Assembly: GCA_041649755.1 (NCBI GenBank)
Contig: JBAZMK010000006.1
Span: forward strand, 5,188 to 69,187
Length of the DNA stretch: 64,000 bases
Direction: 5' to 3'
DNA from: JAGVXH01 sp041649755
GTDB lineage: Archaea > Nanobdellota > Nanobdellia > Pacearchaeales > GW2011-AR1
The notes under the pieces were generated by a model, which was not told the origin of the DNA, did no database searches, and saw nothing but the letters and a program-made list of their open reading frames with translations. Both the position numbers and the translations under genes were made by a program. Of the stretch, positions 42,558 through 50,781 are shown piece after piece (positions within the stretch are counted from its first letter, which is position 1; every line of letters begins with the position of its first letter).

Positions 42558-44600
42558 ATGGTGGAAAAAGAGAATTTTGCGGAAGAGAAAAAGATTGCTC
42601 AGGATGATTTTTTGAGTGAGGCAAAGGCATTTTTTGAGGCAAATAGGAAGGAGGTGGGGAAGGTGACTAAGTCTGAAGGAAAGGTTGTAAACATAGATTT
42701 TGGTGATTTTTCGGCTTTTTCGCCTTTTTTAGGGGAGCAGTTGATTGAGAAGCCAGAGGAGACTATTCAACTTCTTGAGGTTGCTTTGGAAGAGATGGAA
42801 TGGACGCCTAAAAGTGCTAAAGTGAGGTTTGATAGTATTTCTGCATCTCAGGAGCTTTTGATTAGGAATATAAGGGCGAAACATTTAGGGAAGATGATTG
42901 GGATAGAGGGTATTGTGAGAAAGGCATCGGAGGTTAGACCTCAGGTTACTAATGCAAAGTTTGAGTGTCCTTCGTGTGGGACTATAATTTCAGTTTTGCA
43001 AATTGATAAGAAGTTTAAGGAGCCGACAAGGTGTTCTTGCGGGAGAAGAGGGGGTTTTAAGGAGATTTCTAAGGACATGGTTGATGCGCAGGCTCTGACT
43101 ATAGAAGAATCACCTGAAAATTTGACTGGAGGAGAACAGCCGAAAAGAATGAATATTTTTCTGAAAGAAGATTTGGTTGACCCTAAAATGGAGATGAGGA
43201 CGACTCCAGGGAGTAGGGTTAAGATAATAGGGGTTTTAAAGGAGATTTCTCTGTCATCTTCTTCAGGGGCTATGCTTACCCGTTTTGACTTGGCGATTGA
43301 GGCTAATAATATTATTCCTCTTGATGAGAGTTTTGAGGAAATTGATGTGGGTGAGGAAGACGAAAGGGCGATTAGGGAACTTGCGATGGATCCCGAGATA
43401 ATGCAAAAGATGGCTAGGAGTATTGCTCCTTCAATTTGGGGGCATGAGGATGTGAAGAAGGCTTTGGCGTTGCAGTTATTTGGTGGTGTTAAAAAGAGCA
43501 GGAGTGATGAAACAAAGATGAGGGGTGATATTCATATTCTTCTTGTTGGTGACCCTGGTGTTGCTAAATCTGTTATGCTAAGTTTTATAGCAGGTGTTGC
43601 ACCTAAGGCAAGGTATGTTTCTGGGAAGTCTTCTACAGGGGCTGGGCTTACAGCTACGGTTGTGAAAGATGACCTGCTGAAAGGGTGGAGTCTTGAGGCG
43701 GGTGCGATGGTTTTAGCGAATAAAGGGATTGTTTGTATTGATGAGTTTGATAAGATGGACGAGGAAGACAGGAGCACGATGCACGAAGCGATGGAACAGC
43801 AGACGGTCACGATTTCCAAAGCGACGGTTCAGGCGACATTAAGGTCGCAGACTTCGGTTCTTGCTGCGGCTAACCCTAAATTCGGGCGTTTTGACCCTAC
43901 ACAATCAATTCCAAAACAAGTTAACCTTGCTCCAAGCCTGATTTCCCGTTTTGATGCGATATTTATAATGAGAGATATTCCGAGCAAGGACAGGGACGAG
44001 TCTATTGCACTTCATGTTTTAAGAGAACATAAGCAGGAGGATTTAAAGCAGGATGTTATCGATAAGGATTTGCTGAGGAAGTATATTTCTTACTCAAAGC
44101 AGAGGTATAATCCTGTTTTAACTGATGAGGCAGTTGAGGAGATAAAGAAGTTTTATGTTGGGCTTAGGAATCAGCCTCAGCTTGGTGGTGGGGCGAGCAG
44201 ACCGATTCCAATAGGTGCGAGACAGCTTGAAGCTTTGGTTCGTCTTTCAGAGGCACATGCGAGAATGAGGTTAAGCAAAGAGGTAAGAAAGCAGGACGCC
44301 AGAGAGGCGATAGAACTTGTTAAAAGCTATCTTCTTCAGGTGGGTTATGATGAGGAGACGAAGACTATTGATATAGACAGGATTAGCGGTAACTCGGCTT
44401 CGCAGAGGACTAAGATAGCTATTGTTAGGGAGATGGTTGAGGCACTTGAAAATAGGATTGGAAAGCTTATTCCTTTTGAGGAACTGGAGAAGGCACTTAA
44501 AGATAAGATGAAACCTGAGGAAATTGATGAAGCGGTCGGGAAACTTTTGAAATCAGGGGATTTATTTAGGCCTAAGAGGGGTTATATTCAAAGGATGTAG
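42558..44600 (+). CDS. mcm: MCM replicative helicase
   Basis: 680 residues. An N-terminal zinc domain has CPSCGT and CSCGRR, the AAA+ core has Walker A GDPGVAKS (near residue 332), Walker B CIDEFDKM (near 393) and arginine finger LISRFDAIF, and a C-terminal winged helix follows. It unwinds DNA ahead of the fork. A TATA-like cttaaata lies about 25 bases upstream. No intein is present. A perfect hairpin directly follows the stop. Confidence 0.97.
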   Translation: MVEKENFAEEKKIAQDDFLSEAKAFFEANRKEVGKVTKSEGKVVNIDFGDFSAFSPFLGEQLIEKPEETIQLLEVALEEMEWTPKSAKVRFDSISASQELLIRNIRAKHLGKMIGIEGIVRKASEVRPQVTNAKFECPSCGTIISVLQIDKKFKEPTRCSCGRRGGFKEISKDMVDAQALTIEESPENLTGGEQPKRMNIFLKEDLVDPKMEMRTTPGSRVKIIGVLKEISLSSSSGAMLTRFDLAIEANNIIPLDESFEEIDVGEEDERAIRELAMDPEIMQKMARSIAPSIWGHEDVKKALALQLFGGVKKSRSDETKMRGDIHILLVGDPGVAKSVMLSFIAGVAPKARYVSGKSSTGAGLTATVVKDDLLKGWSLEAGAMVLANKGIVCIDEFDKMDEEDRSTMHEAMEQQTVTISKATVQATLRSQTSVLAAANPKFGRFDPTQSIPKQVNLAPSLISRFDAIFIMRDIPSKDRDESIALHVLREHKQEDLKQDVIDKDLLRKYISYSKQRYNPVLTDEAVEEIKKFYVGLRNQPQLGGGASRPIPIGARQLEALVRLSEAHARMRLSKEVRKQDAREAIELVKSYLLQVGYDEETKTIDIDRISGNSASQRTKIAIVREMVEALENRIGKLIPFEELEKALKDKMKPEEIDEAVGKLLKSGDLFRPKRGYIQRM

Positions 44601-44603
44601 CTC

Positions 44604-44619
44604 AGGGAGATATCTCCCT
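44604..44619 (+). terminator. Perfect palindrome after mcm
   Basis: agggagatatctccct is an exact palindrome four bases after the mcm stop, with agct on both outer sides extending the pairing after one mismatch. It can end or stabilise the mcm transcript. There is no T-run. Confidence 0.5.
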
Positions 44620-44640
44620 CAGCTGTGTACCTTCTTAGTT

Positions 44641-44771
44641 AGCGAAACTTGCGTTTCGTATTTACTACAGAAAAATTATCGTTTCTTCTGAAACGACGCG
44701 ACTGTCCATTTAAAGAATGGACAACCTGTCGCTCAAAATTTTTCCTGCTCTTTTGCGCTGTTTGTCAGCGC
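44641..44771. ncRNA. Candidate structured RNA with three-way junction
   Basis: Helices visible by eye: cgaaac/gtttcg (44643-44658), then an outer helix gaaaaatt (44670-44677) with aatttttc (44737-44744) that encloses cgtttc-ttct-gaaacg (44680-44695) and gcgac-tgtccatt / aatggaca-acct-gtcgc (44698-44732), and finally gcgctg/cagcgc (44755-44771). This density is far above the other intergenic stretches. The strand is undecided because all helices pair perfectly either way. It does not match RNase P, SRP RNA, 5S or tRNA. It may be an unknown RNA or a complex 3' end of mcm. Confidence 0.5.
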
Positions 44772-44853
44772 TTATCGTGAGGTTTGGTGTGATAAATAGA
44801 ATGATTCACTTAATCTCATAAATACTTAAAAACCTACTTTGTTTTTTGGGATT

Positions 44854-45468
44854 ATGGAACTGACAGAAGTTAAAAAGAGGAATATTGCTTATAAGATGAG
44901 GATAGGTGATATTTTGAAGGGGAAACCTATGAGTGATGAGGGGAAGTTTCTGTTTTTGGAGTTGGGAGATAAGAAGTTAGTGAGGGTGAATATTATTGCT
45001 AATTGTGTGGATAAGTTTGTTCAGGAGGGAGAGAAAAAGTATGCTTCAGTTACGCTTGATGACGCTTCGGGGCAGATTCGGTTAAAGGCTTTTGGGGAGG
45101 ATATTGAGCCTATGAAAGGGATAATGCAGGGGGATACTTTACAGGTTATAGGTAATATAAGAGAGTGGAATGGAGAGCTTTATATTATTCCAGAGATTGC
45201 GAAAAAGGTTGACCCAAGATGGCTTTTAGTTAGAAAGCTGGAAATTCAGAAATCTTGGAAAGAGGTTCCTTTAGGCAAGAATTCTCCTATAAAAGACTTG
45301 ATATTACAGAAGATTAAGGAGGCGGAAAGTGAGGGGGGAATTGATGTTGATACTATAATAATGAGTGTGGAAGCCACTCCAAATGTGATAAATGGAGAGA
45401 TTAAGAAAATACTTGAAGAAGGGCTGATTTATGAGCCGAGACCAGGAAGACTTAGATATTTAGGTTAG
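44854..45468 (+). CDS. RPA-like single-stranded DNA-binding protein
   Basis: 205 residues from the ATG at 44854 (TTG at 44839 is discounted; a TATA-like acttaaaaa lies about 25 bases upstream). An OB fold spans residues about 15-120 (FLFLELGDKKLVRVNI; YASVTLDDASGQIRLKAFG; GDTLQVIGNIREWNGELYI), followed by a winged helix (GIDVDTIIMSVEAT...LIYEPRPGRLRYL). This is the RPA32-like architecture. It lacks zinc cysteines. Located next to mcm, in line with a replication role. Confidence 0.85.
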   Translation: MELTEVKKRNIAYKMRIGDILKGKPMSDEGKFLFLELGDKKLVRVNIIANCVDKFVQEGEKKYASVTLDDASGQIRLKAFGEDIEPMKGIMQGDTLQVIGNIREWNGELYIIPEIAKKVDPRWLLVRKLEIQKSWKEVPLGKNSPIKDLILQKIKEAESEGGIDVDTIIMSVEATPNVINGEIKKILEEGLIYEPRPGRLRYLG

Positions 45469-45515
45469 GCAAACTCATTATAAATTTATTTAAGTGTTTT
45501 TAAAATCAAATTATA

Positions 45516-45596
45516 ATGGAAGATGAAGAATTAGCTTTTTGGATTTTAATCTTGGGTTTAGCTCTAGCGGTAGTTTTAAGGTTTATCTTTATTTAG
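45516..45596 (+). CDS. 26-residue membrane peptide
   Basis: The short frame has a TATA-like ataaattta at about 45480-45490 and encodes an acidic tip (MEDEEL) and one hydrophobic helix ending RFIFI. Its stop overlaps the end of rpsB on the other strand by 4 bases. Size and sequence fit single-helix small membrane proteins; chance is not excluded. Confidence 0.4.
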   Translation: MEDEELAFWILILGLALAVVLRFIFI

Positions 45597-46417
45597 ACGC
45601 CTTCACTTACTTCTTCGCCGACTTTGATTTCTTTTTCGTCCGATTCTTCGGAGAGTCTTTTCATTCTTTCTTCTATAGCTTCTTCAGCGCTTTTAAGTTC
45701 TTTTTCTTTCTTTTCTCTGGCGAGTCGTTTTTTCTTTGGTTCTTCAAGGATTAGTTCTTCGCCTACGAAGTCTTCCAATGAAGGGACTTCTTTTTCTGGG
45801 AAGTAGACTTTGCAATATTCTTTTGATAGAAGCCAGAAGAAGAGTCCCAAGGATTTGTTTGATTTGTTGTTTCCAATTATGACTATGTCGATGTCGGTGG
45901 TGTGGTTGTTTGTGTCGCAGATTCCGACGACAGGGATTCGGACTTTTTTGGCGTCAGCGAGTGCGTTTTTGTCAATCCATGGGTCGCAGATGAAAATCAT
46001 TTTTGTTTCAATGAAGTTGTCAAGTATTGTGTTTGTTAAAACTCCTGCAGGATATTTCTTTGTGAATGTTCTGACGCCAGTGAGTTCAGCGAACATTTTT
46101 GCAGCCCGCCAGCCAGACTCTCTTTTACAGACAAGCGTCCAGTCTTCGGGCTTAAATCTTTTGACAAATTCAATTGCTTCAGCGAGTTTTTTGTCTACTA
46201 AAAGGGTGTTTAAAATCGCTAAGCCGTCAAGTCTTCTTCTGTAAACATATTTTCTCATTGAAGGGGTTATTACTTTTGTTCCAAGGTAAGACGCGGTTTT
46301 AATGTAATCTTCAAGAGATGTCAGAATAGTCTGGTCTTCTTTGGATTTGTCAATATCTTCGCTGGAAGCTTCTTTTTTTATTTCTTCAATCTTAGTTTCT
46401 TCCTTTTTCTTAACCAT
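45593..46417 (-). CDS. rpsB: 30S ribosomal protein uS2
   Basis: 274 residues. The core (about residues 32-210) contains YLGTKVITPSMRKYVYRRR, RESGWRAAKMFAELTG, VLTNTILDNF, and IFICDPWIDKNALADAKKVR with NNHTTDIDIVI, all typical of archaeal/eukaryotic uS2. Acidic and lysine-rich extensions flank it on both ends (about 30 and 55 residues), longer than usual. Component of the small subunit. Confidence 0.95.
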   Translation of the reverse strand: MVKKKEETKIEEIKKEASSEDIDKSKEDQTILTSLEDYIKTASYLGTKVITPSMRKYVYRRRLDGLAILNTLLVDKKLAEAIEFVKRFKPEDWTLVCKRESGWRAAKMFAELTGVRTFTKKYPAGVLTNTILDNFIETKMIFICDPWIDKNALADAKKVRIPVVGICDTNNHTTDIDIVIIGNNKSNKSLGLFFWLLSKEYCKVYFPEKEVPSLEDFVGEELILEEPKKKRLAREKKEKELKSAEEAIEERMKRLSEESDEKEIKVGEEVSEGV

Positions 46418-46511
46418 TTTATAATTCGTTTCAGGAGTTTACGCTACTACTTGTTTCCAAGCCCCGCACCTGATAATAAAAGGAGTAGATAATTTGGGTT
46501 TTTAAAGGTTT

Positions 46512-46552
46512 GTTTGGTGATACATTGTATAGTTAGAGGGTGCTATTGATTT
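46512..46552 (+). repeat. 41-bp direct repeat, left copy
   Basis: Identical over 41 bases to 50282-50322: starts gtttggtgatacattgtata and ends gctattgattt. The two copies bracket the AbrB/transposase/methyltransferase cassette. Confidence 0.95.
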
Positions 46553-46635
46553 ATTGAAGTGGCAATAAAATTATGATAGTCCGATGACAATACGGCAATA
46601 GTAAGACTTATAAACAATCTTTTTCTTATCTAGAT

Positions 46636-46926
46636 ATGGATTTCGAGTTGAAAAACCCACCAATAGTAGAAAAAAGAAGACTTGTAAAATCAGGTGCTTC
46701 CATAGTTTTGACTTTGCCAAAAAAATGGTTAGAAGAAAATGATTTGGAAGCTGGAAGCGAGATTATTGTTGTTGCTAATGGAGATATTCAAATAATGAAA
46801 TCAAATAATGAAAATGTTGAGAGACTAAACAAAAAAATCTCAGAAATCAGAAATCAATTATCACATTCCAATCAGTCCGTTGCAACGGACTCTAATAAAG
46901 ATTCAGCAGCTGCGGAGTCTGGGTAA
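46636..46926 (+). CDS. AbrB/SpoVT-type DNA-binding protein
   Basis: 96 residues. The swapped-hairpin motif RRLVKSGASIVLTLPKKWLEENDLEAGSEI is present (residues 13-42, given in parts: VKSGASIVLTLPKKW, then LEAGSEIIVV), typical of AbrB-like regulators and antitoxins. A helix and an unstructured Ser/Asn-rich tail follow. A TATA-like cttataaac lies about 26 bases upstream. No toxin gene directly follows; 180 non-coding bases do. Confidence 0.8.
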   Translation: MDFELKNPPIVEKRRLVKSGASIVLTLPKKWLEENDLEAGSEIIVVANGDIQIMKSNNENVERLNKKISEIRNQLSHSNQSVATDSNKDSAAAESG

Positions 46927-46927
46927 A

Positions 46928-46975
46928 GGTTTAGTATTCTATCATTAAGGTGATGGGGTCGTCCGAGACTAAACC
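46928..46975. repeat. Inverted repeat after the AbrB gene
   Basis: ggtttagt (46928-46935) pairs with actaaacc (46968-46975) around 32 bases. It may be a terminator for the AbrB gene. The rest of the 46976-47109 interval is non-coding as far as I can see. Confidence 0.4.
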
Positions 46976-47109
46976 GACACACAAAAACCTTCTCGGGGGT
47001 GGATGTGTGGCTGGTTGGATGGTGGACTTTTTATTATGCTGTCTTCAACCGAAGATTTAAGAAAATATTATATTTGCACCATACCATATTAATTAATATG
47101 TGTGCTACC

Positions 47110-47271
47110 TTATAAATCTTTCCTTTTTATTTTTTTCTTCCTCGGTTTATTCCAATAAGGACTTTTACAATTTGGACAGACAGCGGGTTCGTCTTCTTTG
47201 TTCCGTGGTATCCACTCATGTTTACACCTCTCACACCTAAACCCCTCGACTGAAAGTTTTACTTTTGCCAT
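47110..47271 (-). CDS. Small zinc-ribbon protein (53 residues)
   Basis: The product begins MAKVKLSVEGFRCERCKHEW and has a second pair in VCPNCKSPYWNKPRK, the common archaeal C-x2-C...C-x2-C ribbon with SPYWNKPRK. A TATA-like gtttatata lies about 25-30 bases upstream on the minus strand. The gene and its promoter are enclosed by a perfect 20-bp inverted repeat; the stop codon is inside the left arm. Often found beside regulators of mobile loci. Confidence 0.75.
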   Translation of the reverse strand: MAKVKLSVEGFRCERCKHEWIPRNKEDEPAVCPNCKSPYWNKPRKKKIKRKDL

Positions 47272-47334
47272 AATAGTATATTATTAGTTAATATATAAAC
47301 CTATCGTATATTATTAAAAAGGAAAGATTTATAA
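47110..47334. repeat. 225-bp unit with perfect 20-bp terminal inverted repeats
   Basis: ttataaatctttccttttta at 47110-47129 is the exact reverse complement of 47315-47334. It encloses only the zinc-ribbon gene and promoter. The form is that of a minimal transposable unit, though the arms also hold coding and promoter-like sequence. Confidence 0.7.
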
Positions 47335-47374
47335 AGGATATATACCTACATAATATATTACTAACAAAGTATAT

Positions 47375-47422
47375 ATACAAAAAGAAGCAGAAGGGTGCTA
47401 CTAACACCCTTCTTTTTGTATC
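47375..47422. repeat. Long hairpin upstream of transposase
   Basis: acaaaaagaag, a short bulge and gaagggtg face cacccttctttttgt around the loop ctacta. The T-run after the right arm suits a terminator that insulates the transposase from outside transcription. It could also be the left end of the insertion sequence. Confidence 0.6.
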
Positions 47423-47434
47423 CCACTCGTTAAA

Positions 47435-48334
47435 ATGAAACACAATATTAAAGAACAAGAAGAAGTTAAAAAAGTTTGTCCTAATTGTAAATCTACAAAC
47501 ATTATCAAGCGTGGAACTTTTCAAACAAAAGCACACGGAAAACAGCAGAGATATTTTTGTAAGAAGTGTAATAAAAAATTCATAGTTAGAATGGGTTTTT
47601 ATAGGATGAGAAATACACCTCAAAAAATAACGGCTTCTATTGATTTATTCTTTAATGGATTAAGCACAAGAAAAGTCCAAGCACATCTCAAAGCATTCTT
47701 CCCTCACAATGCTTCTAATGTTTCCGTTTATAATTGGGTTATCAAATATTCAAATAAGATAAGCAAATTTACAGATAAATTAAAATTGAATGTAGGAAAT
47801 GAATTACAAGTAGATGAACAAGCTCATTTTAGAATAGGGGAACAAAACTGGTTAATAGATTCTATTGATACTAAAACTCGTTTTGTTGTGGCTTCAACAT
47901 TTAAAGAAACAAGAGGACAGATAGAAATTAGAGAAGTTTTAGAAAGTGCAAAATATAAGACAAAAGGAAATATAACTACTATCACGACTGACGGATGGAA
48001 AGTTTATACTAAGTTAGTTAAAAAAACATTTGGATATTATCACTTTCAGAGAGGAGAGATGTTTCACAATGTTAAAAAAGGTTGTGATGGCGAGGGCTTT
48101 AATGTTCCAATAGAAAGGTTTCATAATAATGTTAGAGATAGAACAAAAATAATGAGAGGTTTTCACGGAAGCTTAGAAAGTGCCGATACAATTTTGAAAG
48201 GATATGTTGTTTATTATAACTTCATTAGAAAACATCAAGGGATTAATTGCACCCCTTCAGAGTTAGCAACAGATATTAAATTAAATGGTAATAAGTGGTT
48301 GGATTTAATCCACTTATCAAACCAAAGTATTTAA
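47435..48334 (+). CDS. DDE transposase with N-terminal zinc ribbon (IS6/IS1-like group)
   Basis: 299 residues. The N-terminus has CPNCKS and YFCKKCNKKF (zinc ribbon), then a helix-turn-helix (GLSTRKVQAHLKAFF). The catalytic triad appears as Asp in ELQVDEQAHF, Asp in TTDGWKVY and Glu in PIERFHNNVRDRTK. It is full length and looks active. Clear terminal inverted repeats were not found just outside the gene, and the methyltransferase begins two bases after the stop, so the right end is either beyond it or lost. Confidence 0.88.
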   Translation: MKHNIKEQEEVKKVCPNCKSTNIIKRGTFQTKAHGKQQRYFCKKCNKKFIVRMGFYRMRNTPQKITASIDLFFNGLSTRKVQAHLKAFFPHNASNVSVYNWVIKYSNKISKFTDKLKLNVGNELQVDEQAHFRIGEQNWLIDSIDTKTRFVVASTFKETRGQIEIREVLESAKYKTKGNITTITTDGWKVYTKLVKKTFGYYHFQRGEMFHNVKKGCDGEGFNVPIERFHNNVRDRTKIMRGFHGSLESADTILKGYVVYYNFIRKHQGINCTPSELATDIKLNGNKWLDLIHLSNQSI

Positions 48335-48380
48335 AATGAAGAAACATAAGATATTATATAAAACAAGAGGAAGAAAAAAG

Positions 48381-49202
48381 ATGAAATTAGGAGATTTTGA
48401 TTTGAATGAAGTTTATTGTGGGGATAATGTTGAACAGATGAAAAAAATTCCTGATAATTCTGTGGATATAGTTGTTACATCTCCCCCCTACGACCAATTA
48501 CGAGATTATGAGGGAGATTTATCTTTTGATTTACACGCAACAGGAAAAGAAGTTTTTAGGATTTTGAAAGATGGTGGAATTGCAATTATGGTTATTCAAG
48601 ACCAAACAAAAAATTTCGGAAAAAGTTTGACTTCATTTAAAACCATAATTGATTGGTGCGATAACATTGGGTTTAAATTATTTGAAACGGTGATTTATAG
48701 GAAAAATGGGGCTGAGGGAGCATGGTGGACAAAGAGATTTAGAGTAGACCACGAGTATATGCCCATTTTCCTAAAAGGAGAAAGACCCAGATATTTTGAC
48801 AAAGAAAATTTAAAAATTCCGTCAAAACACGGGGGGAAAGTTATGACTGGGAGTGGAGCAAGAAAAACAAATGGAGAAACACAACCAACAATAACAAGAG
48901 CAATTAATCCAATGAAATGCAGAGGAACAATTTGGAATTATTTAATGGCTGGGGATAAAAATCCATTAAAGAGAAAACACCCCGCAGTATTTCCTGACCA
49001 AATACCTTTTGATTTTATACAATGTTTCTGTGAGCCGAATGGAATCGTTTTAGACCCCTTTGCTGGCTCTGGCTCAACTTTAGTTATGGCTAAAAAATTA
49101 GGGAGATACTTTATTGGTTTTGATATTGTAGGTGAATATTGTGATTTAGTAAGACAAAGACTAAAAGAAGAGTTTGACGACCAACAAAAATTAGAAGTTT
49201 AA
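48381..49202 (+). CDS. DNA methyltransferase (N4-cytosine/N6-adenine)
   Basis: 273 residues from the ATG at 48381, which follows a TATA-like ttatataaaa at about 20-25 bases; a start at 48336 is possible. Motif IV TSPPYDQLRDY lies near residue 30 and the SAM site DPFAGSGSTLVMAKKLG near 225, so it is beta class. It resembles the 16586-17455 methyltransferase in layout but not closely in sequence. Its 3' end overlaps the convergent unknown gene by 4 bases. Confidence 0.9.
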   Translation: MKLGDFDLNEVYCGDNVEQMKKIPDNSVDIVVTSPPYDQLRDYEGDLSFDLHATGKEVFRILKDGGIAIMVIQDQTKNFGKSLTSFKTIIDWCDNIGFKLFETVIYRKNGAEGAWWTKRFRVDHEYMPIFLKGERPRYFDKENLKIPSKHGGKVMTGSGARKTNGETQPTITRAINPMKCRGTIWNYLMAGDKNPLKRKHPAVFPDQIPFDFIQCFCEPNGIVLDPFAGSGSTLVMAKKLGRYFIGFDIVGEYCDLVRQRLKEEFDDQQKLEV

Positions 49203-50218
49203 GGAAGTTTATCTGGCTCTTCTAATGTAAACTCAATATTATCCCCTGAAGTCATAGCCCAAGACAATGGATTTTTACTCATTAATTCATTAAAATTATT
49301 TCCATTAATCCTTTTTTTCTGCCCTTTAAAATCTCCTTTCGTAAATCTAAACAAATTAAAATTTTCCCAAGTCCAGTTATCTTCTTTAAAATCCCACTTT
49401 GTAAAATTTGATAAGGTATTTACAAATTTCTTTATCCTATCAACAGCATTTTTATTTAAATTATAATTCTCTCCATTTTCTTCAAGGTTATAGGGTGTTC
49501 CATCTTTTTCAGAAATTCTTAACCTATCGCCTCTCTCCTTAGGGACATTAATTTTGTCTCTTTCTCTAAAAAATTTGTCCATTTCAATCATTGTTTTATG
49601 AACAGAGTTCTTCTCACTAAGAAAAATAGTATTTAGTGGATTTTGCTTTTCATCATATTTTAAAAAGTTAAGCCAATTTAATACATTTTCTGGATAACTA
49701 AAAAGAACATTAAAAGTCCCATCTGTAAAAAATAATGCTGGAATTGAATCTTCTGTTAATTCTATTCCAAATTTATTTCCTAAAATCCCTAAAAGCATAT
49801 GAATAGTAGCGAGGGGATATTTTAGCCGAAAATCGTGTAGTCCATCATATTCCCTTAAATTGTTTGGCTGTATACAATTTTTAAAATTGCCCCAATTTTC
49901 AGGTTTACTATTCTTATTAACTAAGAGCATATGATGACCAAAACTTCTTATATCTTTTCTAAATATCTCCATATCTAAAAAGACACAATCTTTCGCAGAC
50001 AAACCTTTTTCTAAAAGCATAACCTTTCCATCATAAAAGCCCTTAATCTTCCAATTTAGAAGAGAAGACATTAAAAGACCACAAAGCAAACCATCACTAT
50101 CAGGGCTTAAAATACAATTAACATTTTCTTGAATTATCCAAGGATATTCCTCAATCAATTTTTCATAATCAATCTGTTCGTCTCTTCCTTCTAATAGTCT
50201 TTGAATTTTTGAAGTCAT
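49199..50218 (-). CDS. Unknown protein with DHH-like motifs, partner of methyltransferase
   Basis: 339 residues. The N-terminal half has CILSPDSDGLLCGLLMSSLL, then VFLDMEIFRKDIRSFGHHML, an order that recalls DHH phosphoesterases (DxD, acidic strand end, HH). The remainder is asparagine-rich and unrecognised. The convergent position, overlapping the methyltransferase by 4 bases inside a mobile cassette, suggests the restriction or effector half of a modification system. The DHH assignment is tentative; a divergent restriction endonuclease is the alternative. Confidence 0.45.
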   Translation of the reverse strand: MTSKIQRLLEGRDEQIDYEKLIEEYPWIIQENVNCILSPDSDGLLCGLLMSSLLNWKIKGFYDGKVMLLEKGLSAKDCVFLDMEIFRKDIRSFGHHMLLVNKNSKPENWGNFKNCIQPNNLREYDGLHDFRLKYPLATIHMLLGILGNKFGIELTEDSIPALFFTDGTFNVLFSYPENVLNWLNFLKYDEKQNPLNTIFLSEKNSVHKTMIEMDKFFRERDKINVPKERGDRLRISEKDGTPYNLEENGENYNLNKNAVDRIKKFVNTLSNFTKWDFKEDNWTWENFNLFRFTKGDFKGQKKRINGNNFNELMSKNPLSWAMTSGDNIEFTLEEPDKLP

Positions 50219-50281
50219 AAAAAAGGCAAGTTTTACAAACTTAAAAACCTATGCAAAAAGACCAATTAACTTAACAATGTA

Positions 50282-50322
50282 GTTTGGTGATACATTGTAT
50301 AGTTAGAGGGTGCTATTGATTT
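50282..50322 (+). repeat. 41-bp direct repeat, right copy
   Basis: Exact copy of 46512-46552. It lies 36 bases before the start of the next gene and could contribute to its promoter. Confidence 0.95.
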
Positions 50323-50358
50323 GGTTAAGTTTTTATAACCTATTTTCATAACATAATC

Positions 50359-50697
50359 ATGGGATTGTTTGAAACATTATTTGGATGGACACCAGAGAAA
50401 AATAAATGGTATTCTTTTTATGATAGGGCATTAACTCTCAATAATGTTCCTAAATATTCTTTTTTAAGGGGAGATGAAGATAGATTAAAAATAAAACCCT
50501 TTGCATATCTCAACGGGAAAAAATATAGAGCAAGATTCTATTTAACAAAAGATAAATGCAAAATATCTTTAGGAAAAAACAAAAAACAGGTTATTGTTCC
50601 GTTAAAAAAATGTTCTTTTAAGAAAAGCTTTAAACAATATTTTAGGGGACAATCAAGAGTTGATGAATATTCTATTAGTGTTCTTGTGAAAGATTAA
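50359..50697 (+). CDS. 112-residue protein of unknown function
   Basis: Basic, soluble protein rich in Lys and aromatic residues (WYSFYDRALTL, FAYLNGKKYRARFYL, KKCSFKKSFKQYFRG), probably beta-rich. A TATA-like tttataacc lies about 25 bases upstream. No family recognised. It follows the right 41-bp repeat, and its A-rich codon use resembles the cassette more than the enolase gene that comes next. Confidence 0.55.
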   Translation: MGLFETLFGWTPEKNKWYSFYDRALTLNNVPKYSFLRGDEDRLKIKPFAYLNGKKYRARFYLTKDKCKISLGKNKKQVIVPLKKCSFKKSFKQYFRGQSRVDEYSISVLVKD

Positions 50698-50781
50698 TCA
50701 ACTCAACCCACCTATTAGGATTTTTTAATTTAATCTCTGTCGCTAACTCATAAGGACATCAATTTATACTTTGATGCTTTC

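Larger units (their letters stand above)
46512..50322. mobile_element. 3.7-kb transposase/methyltransferase cassette between direct repeats
   Basis: Between exact 41-bp repeats lie an AbrB protein, a zinc-ribbon gene flanked by 20-bp inverted repeats, a hairpin, a DDE transposase, a DNA methyltransferase and a convergent unknown protein. Codon use is A-rich, unlike rpsB to the left and enolase to the right. The repeats are too long for a normal target duplication, so the cassette may have entered by recombination between repeats or as an integrated unit. Confidence 0.65.

Noticed and set aside
44641..44771. SRP RNA or 5S rRNA as identity of the folded region after mcm
   Set aside because: The SRP helix 8 motif (GGAG/GNAR loops) and the 5S signature sequences are absent, and the three-way junction does not fit either fold.
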